Positions 11,508 to 22,029 of a DNA stretch of 64,000 nucleotides are shown here, one piece after another. The position numbers and the translations under genes are program-made. Numbering within the stretch: position 1 is the first letter of the stretch; each line of letters starts with the position of its first letter. Origin of the DNA: Paramyrothecium sp. XJ0827 (lineage: Eukaryota; Ascomycota; Sordariomycetes; Hypocreales; Stachybotryaceae); the NCBI GenBank assembly GCA_020881915.1, contig JAJFPB010000012.1, forward strand, positions 434,001-498,000, written 5' to 3'. The notes beneath the pieces were generated by a model. The model saw nothing but the letters and a program-made list of their open reading frames with translations. It ran no database searches and was not told where the DNA came from.

Positions 11508-12365
11508 TCACGATCTCTTGATGTTCCGCAACTGTTGCACAATTGCCGTTGCAGTAGTGTAATGTCCATCCCAGCAGCCTCGAATGATAGCACCACCGTA
11601 TAACTCCTCCACGTCTGGAAACTCCAGACGCCTGAACTTTTGCATGACCTCACGGTCTGTTAACTCACTGTAGGGCTTCGCGCTAGTCATGATGTAGTAC
11701 ATGACCGAGCCAAGCCCAAAGATGTCGTCCACCGCAGCGGGAACATAATCCTGGCCCCGAGGCCGGGGCTGATATCTTGCCCCAGGGGAATCGCCGAAAG
11801 TGCTCATCCCCGGAGCTGAACTGCCAGCAAAGTCGCATATTCGCATGTCCAAATTAGAATCCAGCAAGAAATTTCGAGGCGCAACGTCACTATGTATGAT
11901 GTTGGCGGCATGAATAGCTGCTAGAGCTTCGGCTGATTGGAAAAGCCACCTCGAGCGCACCTCCAGGCCAACTTCATTGTTCTGGATGTAGGTCTCCAGG
12001 TCACCGTTTACTTGCTCCTCTAGTATTAAGGTGCAGGTCTTAGCATCCCAGCTCACAAATCCAGGAATTTGTGGGATAGAATGAAGCAGTTGATAAATCT
12101 CACTCTCGCGTTCCATCCTCAGGCGGTTTTCTTGTTCCTCGATCAGATAGTATGGATTCTGTCGCGGGGTTTTGACGACATGACCGGAAGGCAGCCTTTC
12201 AATGATTGCCGTTCCGCCTAGGCGAATGAGGTCTCCCTTGGTGATGTAGTATACTTTTCCATCGCGAGCCTCGTCGGGGACCTCAAAGGCGGCATCTGGC
12301 CAGTGAGGAAATTCCTTCCGTGCCCACTGGCCAGGAATGGGAACATATCCGATTTCAACGTCCAT
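11508..12365 (-). CDS. Protein kinase-like protein with HSD/DFA motifs, 285 aa
   Basis: Single exon. The ATG at 12365 (MDVEIGYVPI) is used because the longer frame starts at TTG. The kinase fold is readable: beta-3 lysine in HVVKTP (K65), a helix-C glutamate in RMERESEIY (E86 or E88), a catalytic loop IIHSDVAPRNFLL (HSD at 158-160 in place of HRD) and a metal-binding segment ICDFAG (DFA in place of DFG, D178). An APE-like motif is not obvious. At 285 residues it is a minimal kinase domain. It resembles the lineage-specific kinase-like proteins common in filamentous ascomycetes. The Lys, both Asp and Asn residues are kept, so activity is possible but unproven. Substrate unknown. It sits 0.6 kb downstream of the multicopper oxidase gene on the same strand. 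Confidence 0.85.
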   Translation of the reverse strand: MDVEIGYVPIPGQWARKEFPHWPDAAFEVPDEARDGKVYYITKGDLIRLGGTAIIERLPSGHVVKTPRQNPYYLIEEQENRLRMERESEIYQLLHSIPQIPGFVSWDAKTCTLILEEQVNGDLETYIQNNEVGLEVRSRWLFQSAEALAAIHAANIIHSDVAPRNFLLDSNLDMRICDFAGSSAPGMSTFGDSPGARYQPRPRGQDYVPAAVDDIFGLGSVMYYIMTSAKPYSELTDREVMQKFRRLEFPDVEELYGGAIIRGCWDGHYTTATAIVQQLRNIKRS

Positions 12366-12921
12366 CTGATTTATTATGTTAATATGTTTCGAGCTAATCT
12401 TATAACGTAAGTAAGAAAGATTTGAATCAGACCATTGCCGTGGTTGCTGTGAGGAGCCAAGATGGCGTAGAGAGTTGGTAGTATGGCTAGGCAATCGGGG
12501 GGATCCATGTGAGATTCAAAGGAATGATTTGCTAGCCAGATCACGAGGTGTTAGATGAGCTGCATTCGGATAATTATCGGAGTCGACCCAGCCCCCTTGA
12601 ATCACATTGTGGAGGTAGAAGTCCGGCCATTCTTCCTGTCTCATGTTGCACTTCTAAATATGGTATTCGTCTAAGGGATAATGACGGTAGGACACAAATT
12701 TGCAGTGAAACACCAAAGTGCCACTATTTCCAGGGTCCGGTTTCTTATACTGACATGCGGCTAAGATCACAAAGGTCGCTCGCCACTGTGTGGCAGTCAT
12801 AGATTGGCGGAGCACTAATGCATTGACCGAAACACATTTCCTGCCTTGTCAAAGTCAGAGGTCATCGCGAACAACGCTGTTTGCTCTCAAATTAGATTTA
12901 ACACCATGCAATATGCTGCTA
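12366..12921. other. Intergenic, no gene recognised
   Basis: Promoter of the kinase-like gene and 3' flank of the multicopper oxidase gene. The short plus-strand frames have no recognisable motif. Confidence 0.5.
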
Positions 12922-14844
12922 CTAGATCCCCGAATCCTCTTGTTGCCAAGGCACGCCTTGCTGCTCCCACCGGTCCCACGCGGCGCACGTACGATCGAAG
13001 ATCTCCCGATCCCTAGTCTCCAGAGAAATGGAGCCTTTTTGCTCCACAAACTCCAGCGACAGGCCTTGGCTTGCATGCCAAGCGATATGACAATGGATTA
13101 GCCAGACACCCGGGTTATCGAGTTGAAAGGCAATGGCTAGATATCCGCGCGCGGGGAGAATGGCTGTGTCTCGACGAGGCGGGTTCTTTGTTTGGAACGA
13201 GCGTGCCGTTCCGTCCCAAGATTTGCCACGCTCTTGCGCCAAGACCCAGAAGTCGTGTCCATGAAGGTGGATAGGGTGGGCGACTCTGTATGAAGCGAGA
13301 GGTTAGTAAGAAAAAGAATGAAAACCAAATTGAAGGCGAGAATGGGGAGAGAAAATGGCTACGTACGCCCCCAAAGCGCCTGCGGCCTTGTTTTGAATGA
13401 CCAACACAGCCCACTCGTTGTTGCTAGCGGATGCGGATTTCTTCTGCGGAAAGAGTTAACCATAACCCTGAATTCTTTTTCAGACCTTTAGGTGTCTGCA
13501 TACGTTTACCTCTACAACATTGTAAGGAGTCGGGAAGATCGGTACACCATCGAAGATCTGTTTTAGAGTAGGGTTGTCCCATTCGATGACCAGACTGCTG
13601 CTGTTGATGGTCCACTGAAATACGCCCTCATGAGTCAAGCGCATGTTGAGATTTTCAATCGTCGTGCCAGTCACGTTGTCCACGTCCAACTTCAAGTAAG
13701 GCACTAGGCTCTGCAGGGGCTCGTCTGCACAGCCAGTGGGTGGGTTAACATTGCTGACGCTCGAGGGCTCGACGTCGCTTCCAGCGTCGTACCGCACGAT
13801 TCCTGTACCAGAATTCGGGTTGTCGTTGGCCACGGCCGCGCAGGTGTTTATCCACCTAGCACGCAACCAGTAGTCACCCGGCGCGGCGTCCGCTTCGACG
13901 ATGACGTCGTAGCGCTGGGCAGCACTCAGGACAATGCTGTCGGTCTCGTACGGTTCGATGGGAACAAGATCATTAGCTATGACCTTGAGTCGGTGGCCAT
14001 CGATGCTGAACTGGAATTGACTGTCAAGGGCAACATTGACCAGGCGGATCAGATATTTCTTGCCAGGCTCGAACATTGTCTCAAACTTCTCGCCGCCTCC
14101 CACGCAGTTCTTATCAGCAGCGACAGACGAGCAATCGAAGGTGTTGGTGCCGTTGATGAGGAGGTTGCTGAGCGAGTGCGTAATGCCGTACCTTTGGCGG
14201 CCGGACCATGCTGTGAATGCTGTTTGGTGCGACCAGTCCTGGAGGAAAAGCAATCCCAGGTCTTCGTCGTAGTCGGCTGTCGCTGGGCCATGTAGTATCA
14301 GAGGCCCGAAAAGGCCTTCAGAGTACTGCAGTGAGAAATGACTGTGATACCACGTTGAGCCGTACTGGGTAGCCTGGAACTTGTATGTGAGTGTGTCGCC
14401 TGGCGCAATGGCACACTGCGTTACGCCGGGCACACCGTCATATTCGACGCTGCCGAGCTGACGCAGGCCGTGCCAATGCACAGAGGTGCCATTGGACAGC
14501 AAGTTGTTGGTCACATGGATGATGAGGTTGTCGCCCCAGTTGGCCTCAATCAAAGGACCCGGCACCGTACCGTTAAACGTCATGCAAGGGCGCCGATACC
14601 CATCCAGATTACAGATTCCTTCTTCGGCAGACAGCCAGACCTCGACGGTCCTGCCCGTCTCGGGAGTTGTGGTGTAATAGTTCGTGTCGGTGCTGTAGCT
14701 CCCCCAGCAGTGGCGAGACGTAGCCGTGTTCTCGCATGATTGATTGCTCCGCGCTCGAAGATTTTGGTGTTCACTTCTCGAGTCGAGCACGAGAGCGGTC
14801 AAACTTTGCACGCACACCGAGAAGAAAAGAATCGATTGCTTCAT
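12922..14844 (-). CDS. Secreted multicopper oxidase (ascomycete laccase type), three exons, 591 aa
   Basis: Exons are 14844-13510, 13443-13367 and 13285-12922, with consistent phases. The product has a signal peptide (MKQSILFFSVCVQSLTALVL). All four copper-ligand segments are present: HWHG (123-126), WYHSH (HSH at 167-169), HPIHLHGHDF (474-483) and HCHIAWH (535-541). The type-1 axial position is Leu (about 546), as in high-potential laccases. Many Asn-X-Thr/Ser sites suggest glycosylation. These enzymes take single electrons from phenols or other reduced substrates and reduce O2 to water. In clusters, relatives carry out phenol coupling or ring closure. The start at MKQSIL is chosen over an upstream non-ATG extension because it begins the signal peptide. 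It is probably the left end of the core cluster, though a stand-alone laccase cannot be excluded. Confidence 0.95.
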
Positions 14845-16015
14845 GGTGGGCCTGGACAGTGTAAACGGTGTTGAATGGCCTGTGAGAGGGGACAACAGGC
14901 TCGGCAGAACCCGCAGCGGATGAAGATGAGACAATTGTGGTGGAGGGGAGGACAAGGAACCGCTATACTATTCCCACGATTTGCGACGTACTCATAGACG
15001 GTTTTCTTTCATGTTGAGCTTAAGAGTCAATTGACAATTACTCACTCATCTACGTTCTCTCGCATTTCTGCATGTCGCGCACAAGCACTGCCGAATGTCC
15101 CAATCCGTAAAGCCTCCGAATTGGTCACCCTGCTATTCCGATGTAAGCTTTCCGAACAACTGCACCAAAAATCAGCGCTGCGGCTTGTACGGCAACGTAT
15201 GGCCAGTCGGGGACAGTGGAAAAGAGCACCGGCATTTGACCTGCAGCAGCCACCGACTGCGACCTGTTGACGTAACACTGCGCGTCGAGTGCAGGGAACG
15301 TGGTTTAAAGTCCGAAGAGGTTTGTGCTTGAAACGAAACGGAACAGGTGGCACTTAAGCGGACCTTGGTTCTGTAATCATTCCACATACAGGTTTCTGGA
15401 GCAGAATTTGGCGGCATGGTGGTTCGATCATACATGTGTAGCATGGCATGATGGAGAATGTGAAATGATGCAACGCATCCCACTCATCACTGGTCCCTGC
15501 ATCGACTTTCCTTAGTACCTCAACTTATGCTCTATGTTATGTTGATAGCTAAATTATTGACGCAAATTGACACTTGTTCCTGTCTCTTCGTATTATAACA
15601 ATGTAAAGTACACCTGCTAGCAAGTTCGGAGCGAATCTCGCGAATCGTAGAAAAATGATCAACAGGTCTGGATCTCGAATGCTTCTTTCCAGACACGCAA
15701 GTCAATTCGCCATACATCTTCGATTTATGGTGACCTGCACATAAAAATGCATGAAGTAGCCCGGCCCGAAAAGTTCAAATAACGCATTAAGCCGATTTTA
15801 TTCTACCGGAATAGACTACCCTAATGAGAGTCTTGGCCAATGTAGCGAAATAGACTGCACTAATGAGAATCTTTGCCAATGGAGCATGTAAATCTAGGCA
15901 ATGCATGATGTAAACACCAGTTATGCTGGTGTAGGACAAGCATCAATCGGCTCGTCCTCGGCATCTCGGCAGCCTCCATCGATCTAGCAAACTATGCATG
16001 GAAGCGCATGGAGCT
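14845..16015. other. Intergenic, 1.2 kb, no gene recognised
   Basis: Upstream region of the multicopper oxidase gene and 3' flank of the propeller gene. Bases 15780-15880 carry two near-identical short segments (around 'gactaccctaatgagagtcttggccaat' and its repeat about 40 bases on), a small local duplication. No coding sequence is supported. Confidence 0.45.
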
Positions 16016-17131
16016 TCAAGATCGAGCCTTTTTACAAGACGGTTGACACTTCTTGAAGAAGCTTGTGGTATCAATGGCGAGCACCTTGCCTCCCTCAAAT
16101 TCCGTTCCATTGACAGGAAGCACAATGCCTCCGGACGTAGCAACATACAGGGTATTGGTATCCCCAGGAACCCTGCCAAACGACGGGGCAACGGCTCCTG
16201 CCGCTGTCATCTCGTCAGGGGCACCTAGAACGGTAGAAATAGTGCGGTTTGGCCCGATTGCCAGAACACGGTTGTCGGCATTGGTGCCAACCCAGAGGGT
16301 GTCGTTGTCTCCAGGCCCGAAAATCGTGCCGTCGAGGAAGAGAGAGCGGACTGTGACGATGTGTTCGACCTTGGCCCCTGGTGCAGCATATCCCTGACTC
16401 GTGATGCGGATACGGTATATGGTAGCAACGAATGAGTTGGTAAAGTAAAGATAGTCGCCGTGTATTGACAAGCCGTTGACGCCAAATTGTAGCGAGGCCC
16501 AGGGCGGGTAGTGCATGGAGACCGCGTCGGCGATGGCCACTTCCCACTCAAGAGTCAGAGTATCGATCCGAAGAATATGCCCTAGCGACGTGTCCGCTAC
16601 CAAAACCGTGGTGGGCTGATCTGGCAAGGCAACCATGGAGCTGAGGAGGCCGCTGTCGGGTATGTGGACAATCTCCTCGAGGATAGGTTCACCAGGATTG
16701 GGTCCGAGCGTAGGGCGTAGGTCCAGTTTCCAGAGGCCCCAGGTGCCATTAATCTGTAAGCCAAGTTCTTGTTGAATGCCGGCGGTGAAGACAAAGACGT
16801 TCGGTTGCGTTTCCGTGATTGAAGTCACAGCGTTGATCTGGTCATCGACGGTAGGAATGCCGGCCCAGCTGCGAATAGTCCGGACCTCAGGGGAGTCCGT
16901 ATGCGGTCCAGAGAGGTAATAGATTGTGGCTTTTGGAAAGACTGTGCCTAACAGTATGTCTCCGTTGGACCGGAGATATGCGCATTGGAGATACGTGGGC
17001 TTTGGGAACTGGTGGACGGTTCGAACCGGGAGCGGGAGTGACGGCTCGCAACTCGATGCTTGGGCATGATGAAGAATCGATGCAAGGCCAATTATGAAGC
17101 TCGCAACAGCACTGAAGCCTGAGGACTTCAT
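16016..17131 (-). CDS. Secreted SMP-30/gluconolactonase-like beta-propeller, 371 aa
   Basis: Single exon. The ATG at 17131 starts a signal peptide (MKSSGFSAVASFIIGLASIL, cleavage near HAQA-SS). The rest shows the repeating pattern of a six-bladed propeller: PNGDILLGTVF-like, VADTSLGHILRIDTLT, GVNGLSIHGDYLYFTNS, DNDTLWVGTNADNRVLAI and NTLYVATSGGIVLPVNGTE. NGL, DN and TNS elements fall in the usual blade positions for metal and substrate contacts. Fungal relatives are found in secondary-metabolite clusters as hydrolase or isomerase-like accessory proteins. It ends in a basic Cys-rich tail (KKCQPSCKKARS). The likely role is lactone hydrolysis or lactonisation, or substrate binding, in the secretory path or outside the cell. 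The exact reaction is not inferable. Confidence 0.85.
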   Translation of the reverse strand: MKSSGFSAVASFIIGLASILHHAQASSCEPSLPLPVRTVHQFPKPTYLQCAYLRSNGDILLGTVFPKATIYYLSGPHTDSPEVRTIRSWAGIPTVDDQINAVTSITETQPNVFVFTAGIQQELGLQINGTWGLWKLDLRPTLGPNPGEPILEEIVHIPDSGLLSSMVALPDQPTTVLVADTSLGHILRIDTLTLEWEVAIADAVSMHYPPWASLQFGVNGLSIHGDYLYFTNSFVATIYRIRITSQGYAAPGAKVEHIVTVRSLFLDGTIFGPGDNDTLWVGTNADNRVLAIGPNRTISTVLGAPDEMTAAGAVAPSFGRVPGDTNTLYVATSGGIVLPVNGTEFEGGKVLAIDTTSFFKKCQPSCKKARS

Positions 17132-17849
17132 GGCGAGAGTTGGTGGTGATTGATCCGATGGAATGAATAAGGTACTTGTCTGTCGCGATTGGGAGCTCTG
17201 ACGAGTGTGCAGAACAATCATGGACAATGACACCACGAGTATAGAACGGCGTCAAGAGCATACTAGTGATGCAGATGGTTTAAACGAGCCCGGGTTCGAA
17301 CGTTGTCAACGGCATTGACGGCACCGGTAATTGTGCGATCGGCCATCCTTGCTGACGGCGGGCTTTTCGGGCGCCGATATTCTTTTGGGCGAATCTCCGA
17401 CTCTTCACCTTCGCCAAGTCTCCGTTCTCGGTACTTCTCACTGTCACGCCGTTCTGAACCATGGTCTCATTTGATGACGGATAATTGTACGGGGGCAAAG
17501 ATAATATCACATGAAAAACACGTCATACTGCTTCCAAAGGCTTCTGCATTGCCGCCTGATTTCACTGAGTGTCAAAAAGTGAGGGCGAGAAGATGCGCTG
17601 ATACGCCTCGTCTGCTTCAGGGGAAATTTTCGCGCCAAGTCGTGCGTCATCAAGGAAAACAAAACAATTTAATTGGAACGAAAATACTGTAATCCTGAAT
17701 TGCGCTGTGCACTTGTGGCTCATCATCATGCATTGTACGAGGCCCGTGATTTATGCTACCAGGTAACGAGGGTTCCTATTGTGCCACTGGTCCGTTCATG
17801 CACTCAATTTACGAGCTACCGATTACTACGTGCTCCTGTCTTCAACATC
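17132..17849. other. Intergenic, no gene recognised
   Basis: Contains the promoter of the propeller gene on the left and the 3' flank of the dienelactone-hydrolase-family gene on the right. The frames here lack motifs. Confidence 0.5.
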
Positions 17850-18806
17850 TTATAGCCAATGCTTGTTGAAGAACTCTAGCACCGTCTTGTACCCGCGCAC
17901 ATACTCCTCCTTGCCACGCGCGTCAGACAGATCCGCGCGCGCGGCCATGAAGCCATGAACTTGATCGCCAAAGGTCTCGACATGGGACGGCACCTTGAGA
18001 TTACTCTCAAATTCCTTAATTTTCTCTTCAGGTTCCTCGCTTGATGCTAGGAGCGCGAAAGGGACTGTGATTCCCTCTGCATCTGCCGGGTCAACCAAAG
18101 CGGGATGCGGCGATGCGGCGACGCTGAATGGGTTTGAAGGGCTAGATGTGACGAGAGCTGCGACCTTGCCACCCCAGCAATACTGAATTGATCATGTTAG
18201 TCGAAAGGGTTCGCGCAGGGTATCCCATGTACGAGTATTCCCGGCATACTCACGCCAATCAAACCCCAAGATTGGATCGAGGGATACGCAGACTGAAGGG
18301 CCTTGACATATTCTGGCAGAGCTGCTGCGACAACTGGAGGGCCGTGGTCTGGGTTACCGAACCATTCGCCAACCTTCTTTTGCTTCTCTTCCGTGTCTGG
18401 GGGAAACCTGTGGTCAAATGTGAGTGCGCGTGGTAGAGGTGAGATCACGGAGCGAACCATTCCATCGGACAAGGCTTTCCCTTGAACCAATCCGGCATGA
18501 ACACCTTGTACTGCTGTTTGGTATCGCTGAAGGCAAGAATGTCGGCACCCTGGACAGTCTGGTCGACGAAGCCGAAAATGTCAAATACAGATATGATGCC
18601 CTTGGTGGCATTTTCTGGTCCTACGACGTCTGATTGCGTGTTCAATGAGTCGACATGCTCAGCACTCAGTGGGAGAGTCTATTCTTACAAGTCTTCAAGC
18701 CCCCACGTTCCTCGTACAGCCCCTTGGCCACGTAGCCTGTAGCAACGACCGGGGGGATGTTGCAGCAAGCCTCGTTGTGCCCATGGCACGCAGGGATAGT
18801 AGACAT
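17850..18806 (-). CDS. Dienelactone hydrolase family protein, four exons, 261 aa
   Basis: Exons are 18806-18689, 18629-18449, 18407-18254 and 18182-17850; all phases fit. The start (MSTIPACHGHNEACCNIPP) is typical of fungal members. The nucleophile elbow is GYCWGG with Cys at about residue 153, split by the last intron. The catalytic His is in GDQVHGFMAAR (H227). The acid of the triad is not obvious: the expected D region reads LLASSEEPEE, so a glutamate may serve. The family opens enol-lactones and related esters. Members in fungal clusters act as lactone or thioester hydrolases. It lies between the propeller and DUF3237 genes. It could release the PKS product or open a lactone made by the oxygenases; both are inference. 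Confidence 0.93.
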
Positions 18807-19634
18807 GGCAGCGATTTGTCCGAGAGATGGAATTGGCCTGGCAGAAGGTGTGGCAGAGATGCCAGATCTGTGAACAACGCCGTGGGCCTTGGTTGCCCCA
18901 CGCGAGCAAAGCGGGAGGCCAGAGGGTGTTATAGCCTCGCAACGTGCCTCTGCGCCTGCGAGGCCTGCGCCGTGTGGCCTGCTGGCGGCCCACATTGAGG
19001 TACTCGTGCCACGCACGGATTGGCGTAGTCTCGAAGCCATGACCAAGCTGCGGTTTCACACAGACAAGAATCGAGTGGTCAGCTATGGGGAATTGGTGCA
19101 GTTGCTGGATGCACAGGAATGTCGGCTGTTCCCAATAGATGTACGGAGAATTGACCTGCCGCTTATGGGAAGCAATCAGGAACCCCGAGGAAAAGACATG
19201 AACAGGCATCGATTACAAATGTGTGTTTGATGGGACATTCCACGACATGTTCCGGACGTGGAAGCAAATCTCCGGTTTCCGCCCCCACGGCGTCGGAGGA
19301 TCGGATGCACTAAAAAGGATGCAAGACCCCGAAACATACCCCGAAGCACCTTTGACCGACCTGCCAATGATGCACGCTAAATTACGCACGCGCGGATTGG
19401 CTGGTCGTATAAGCATTCGTGCCTTCTTTCTCCGTGTTGATTCGTCATTTAAGTCACTCTGTCTTTGGTCTTGTACATGGACTAATGGTGGACAATCTTC
19501 TCGCTCCGAATGAGATTTAATTCCTCCCGTCACAATAGTACATAGTTGACATATTGAAGCAATATCTCGCGAGAAAATCAGATTATTCGTTCTCTCGTTC
19601 CAGCCACGAGCTTTCGTGGTCACCCTTCAACATC
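18807..19634. other. Divergent intergenic region, no gene recognised
   Basis: Upstream sequence shared by the dienelactone-hydrolase-family gene (leftward) and the DUF3237 gene (rightward). Open frames at 18685-19230 run through all three frames on both strands without motifs. Confidence 0.45.
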
Positions 19635-20138
19635 ATGGCGACAATCCCCAGTTCCGCCCCGGTGGCTGTTACCACCGCTAGGCCAGCTAGCGGCGTCCCT
19701 ACTCCTACCATGGCCTCAAACTATCTTTTCAGCGCAACTGTGAAGCTTGGAAAGTTCCTGGGGCCTATTCCGCTACTACAGGGCGGGAATCGCCTCGTGG
19801 AGCCCATCACCGGGGGCAACATCTCCGGCCCAGCCTTCAACGCCACCATTGAAGGGGGCCTTGCTGCCCCGATTCTCGTCGATGACAAGAGCAATGGCGG
19901 GCAGGCTCTGCTAGCATACATCTGGGCCTACGGCACTGCGAGCGACGGGTCTCCGTTCTTCATCGAGGAGTCTGGGCTGGGCAGTCCCGCCGTGCAAAAC
20001 ACAAGGTTGCATGTGCAGGTCGGCGGAGAGTATCAGCATATACAGAACTTGTACATCCTTGCGCAACCTAGCGTTATCAATGAAGAGAGAACGGAGGCTC
20101 GGGTAGAGTGTTTTAGCATAGAGCTTCCGGGACAGTGA
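19635..20138 (+). CDS. DUF3237-family protein, 167 aa
   Basis: Single exon. The ATG at 19635 (MATIPSSAPVAV) is preferred over the TTG that opens the frame earlier. After a Ser/Pro-rich leader of about 25 residues the body follows the DUF3237 pattern: LFSATVKLGKFLGPIPLLQG, then RLVEPITGGNISGPAFNATI, then GAYGTAS/GSPFFIEESGLG-like and a C-terminal strand VECFSIELPG. DUF3237 proteins are small beta-barrels without a proven general activity. They recur in fungal and bacterial catabolic and secondary-metabolite loci. No signal peptide is seen. It is divergent from the hydrolase gene and convergent with the FAD monooxygenase gene. A role on an enol, lactone or aromatic intermediate is only a guess. 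Confidence 0.8.
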   Translation: MATIPSSAPVAVTTARPASGVPTPTMASNYLFSATVKLGKFLGPIPLLQGGNRLVEPITGGNISGPAFNATIEGGLAAPILVDDKSNGGQALLAYIWAYGTASDGSPFFIEESGLGSPAVQNTRLHVQVGGEYQHIQNLYILAQPSVINEERTEARVECFSIELPGQ

Positions 20139-20607
20139 CGATACTCACAAAGCATACCATGTCATCAACGCACAGCTGGGAACAAGGACTGTTGGATGGT
20201 GAAATTGGCGTTTAGGTCTTTCAAATTTACACGTACCATTCTTTTGCTCATAAAGACACATTCTCAACATGACGATGACCTTGCCGCTCATAAGAAAATG
20301 ATTGTAAAGGAGCTTGATTATTATCGATGTCTTGGCTGGCTTGTCCTAGGTCATAATTCAGGAAACATTTGTATCTAATCATAGGTGTAGATATACCTGC
20401 CTATCCTCAACTCTGTGAGACAGAATTAAGTAGAAACTCTAGAACAGGTTCGTGTTGTGGTTCAAATCATTTTATGGTTGCACAAATGTGTTACACGAAA
20501 ATTGGCAGCGAGTCACGGACATTAACCAAGCGGAGGGCTTAAAAGTCCAATTAATTCCACTATCGTGTACCATGATGATTGATGAATGGCAAGCTAGTCT
20601 ATCCTGC

Positions 20608-22029
20608 TTAAACATTTCCGATCCAGTGCTGCAGTAGGAGCCAAAAGTACCCCGTAACTGTTTGGGTGAGTTGGAAAAACAACTCCATGCCAGTGAGTCC
20701 AATGATTCGATTAAGTAGAATGAATTGCTTGGCGTAGTATGCGGCCTCTCGGTCGCGTTCCTCCTGGGTAATCTCCCCGCGCCAGACTCTATCCATCTGC
20801 CAGCAGTGTCGGGCGGCCTGCTCCGACGCCATACCCAGGTGCGATCGGAATGCCGTATAGGCATCTCCGACGAGGACAAGTCGACCGTCGAAGAAGCTGG
20901 ACGGACTGTCTGTGCCGTTTAGGTCCGTGACCTTGGACAAGAATGGCAGAGGGGTTTTGTCAACAATCTCGGCAAGATGCTTCGTCATGTGAGGCAGATA
21001 CAGCTTCTTCTGGCGCGCCCATAGGTCCGGGCGAATCAAGCCTTGGGGCAGTGTGCTTGAATGCTCCCTGCCGTTGACGTCGGTGAAGAAGTTGGCCATT
21101 TCAGGTGAGTCCTCTGGCACCTTGAAGTACCAAACCCAGTTGATAAGTCGCTCGCCGGGCTTGACGCGGCCAGTCTCTGTAGGAATGATGTAGCTATTTG
21201 CAAGGACATGTTAGAGTCGGCATCAGACAGGTCACACGTTTCTCTTACCTGATGGAGTAAGTTCCCCTCATGAGAGAGAAGTTGAGCCTGTCTGAGAAGT
21301 ACTCAACTGTCTCCTGAGAAATGAGACGCTCTGGGACGGTGCCTCGCCATCCAATGTAGCCGGAGTACTGCTTGCGAGCGGGCACCCCAAGCAACCGCCT
21401 CACAGTCGAATGCACACCGTCGGCGCCGATGACGGTCTCGGCACTGATACTGCCTTGCTCGCCGGTACGTACGTCCACGAACTGCACGGTCACGAGGCCC
21501 TGGCTTTGATCGTAACTCACTCCCACCACACGCTTGCCCGGGCGGTACTCCACTTTCCCGTCGCCCTTGCCGGGCGGTGGCGGGCTCGGCACTGTCTCCG
21601 ATGTCATGCCATCAAAGTTGGCCCGGAGGATCAGGTAGAGACAGCCCCAGTTGCTCATGTGACGAGGAGCCGGATGGTTAAGGACGCGGAGGAACTTGCG
21701 CCACGCCACGCTGAGGAATCGAGCCGGGATAGCGGACGGCCTGCCGGTGGCGTCGTATTTCTCCAGCAGCCCGACCACGCTGGGGCCAATTTGCACGCCA
21801 GACTCATGGCTGTGCCTGTCCTCAGATGGATCCTGCTCCAGGACCACGACATCGGCGCCGTTGCGCTTGAGCTGCAGCCCTTGCAGCAACCCGGAGATGG
21901 ACCCCCCAACCTGCAGTTGACGGAATGTTAACAAAGAAGCCCTACGTTCTTTCGAGCATATCCGAGGGTCTTGCAAGACTGAGTATATTTATTGGCATTA
22001 CTCACGACAATGGCAGATTTTGGGTACAT
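20608..22029 (-). CDS. FAD-dependent monooxygenase (PaxM/UbiH-like group A), three exons, 423 aa
   Basis: Exons are 22029-22006 (eight codons), 21910-21249 and 21193-20608; phases agree. The tiny first exon is needed to complete the Rossmann motif: IVVGGSISGL (about 7-16) with the acidic residue in VVVLEQDP. The DG motif is GADGVHSTVRR (about 170-180) and the GD motif is LVLVGDAYTAFRSHLG. The C-terminus is hydrophobic (LTGMELFFQLTQTVTGYFWL), suggesting membrane association. It carries out NAD(P)H-dependent hydroxylation or epoxidation, often of polyenes, phenols or enols in fungal pathways. The active-site tail after GD reads GMASEQAARHCWQ, in place of the more usual GMGQG-ED. It is convergent with the DUF3237 gene and lies just left of the AflR-like regulator. 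A cluster tailoring role is likely. Confidence 0.93.
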
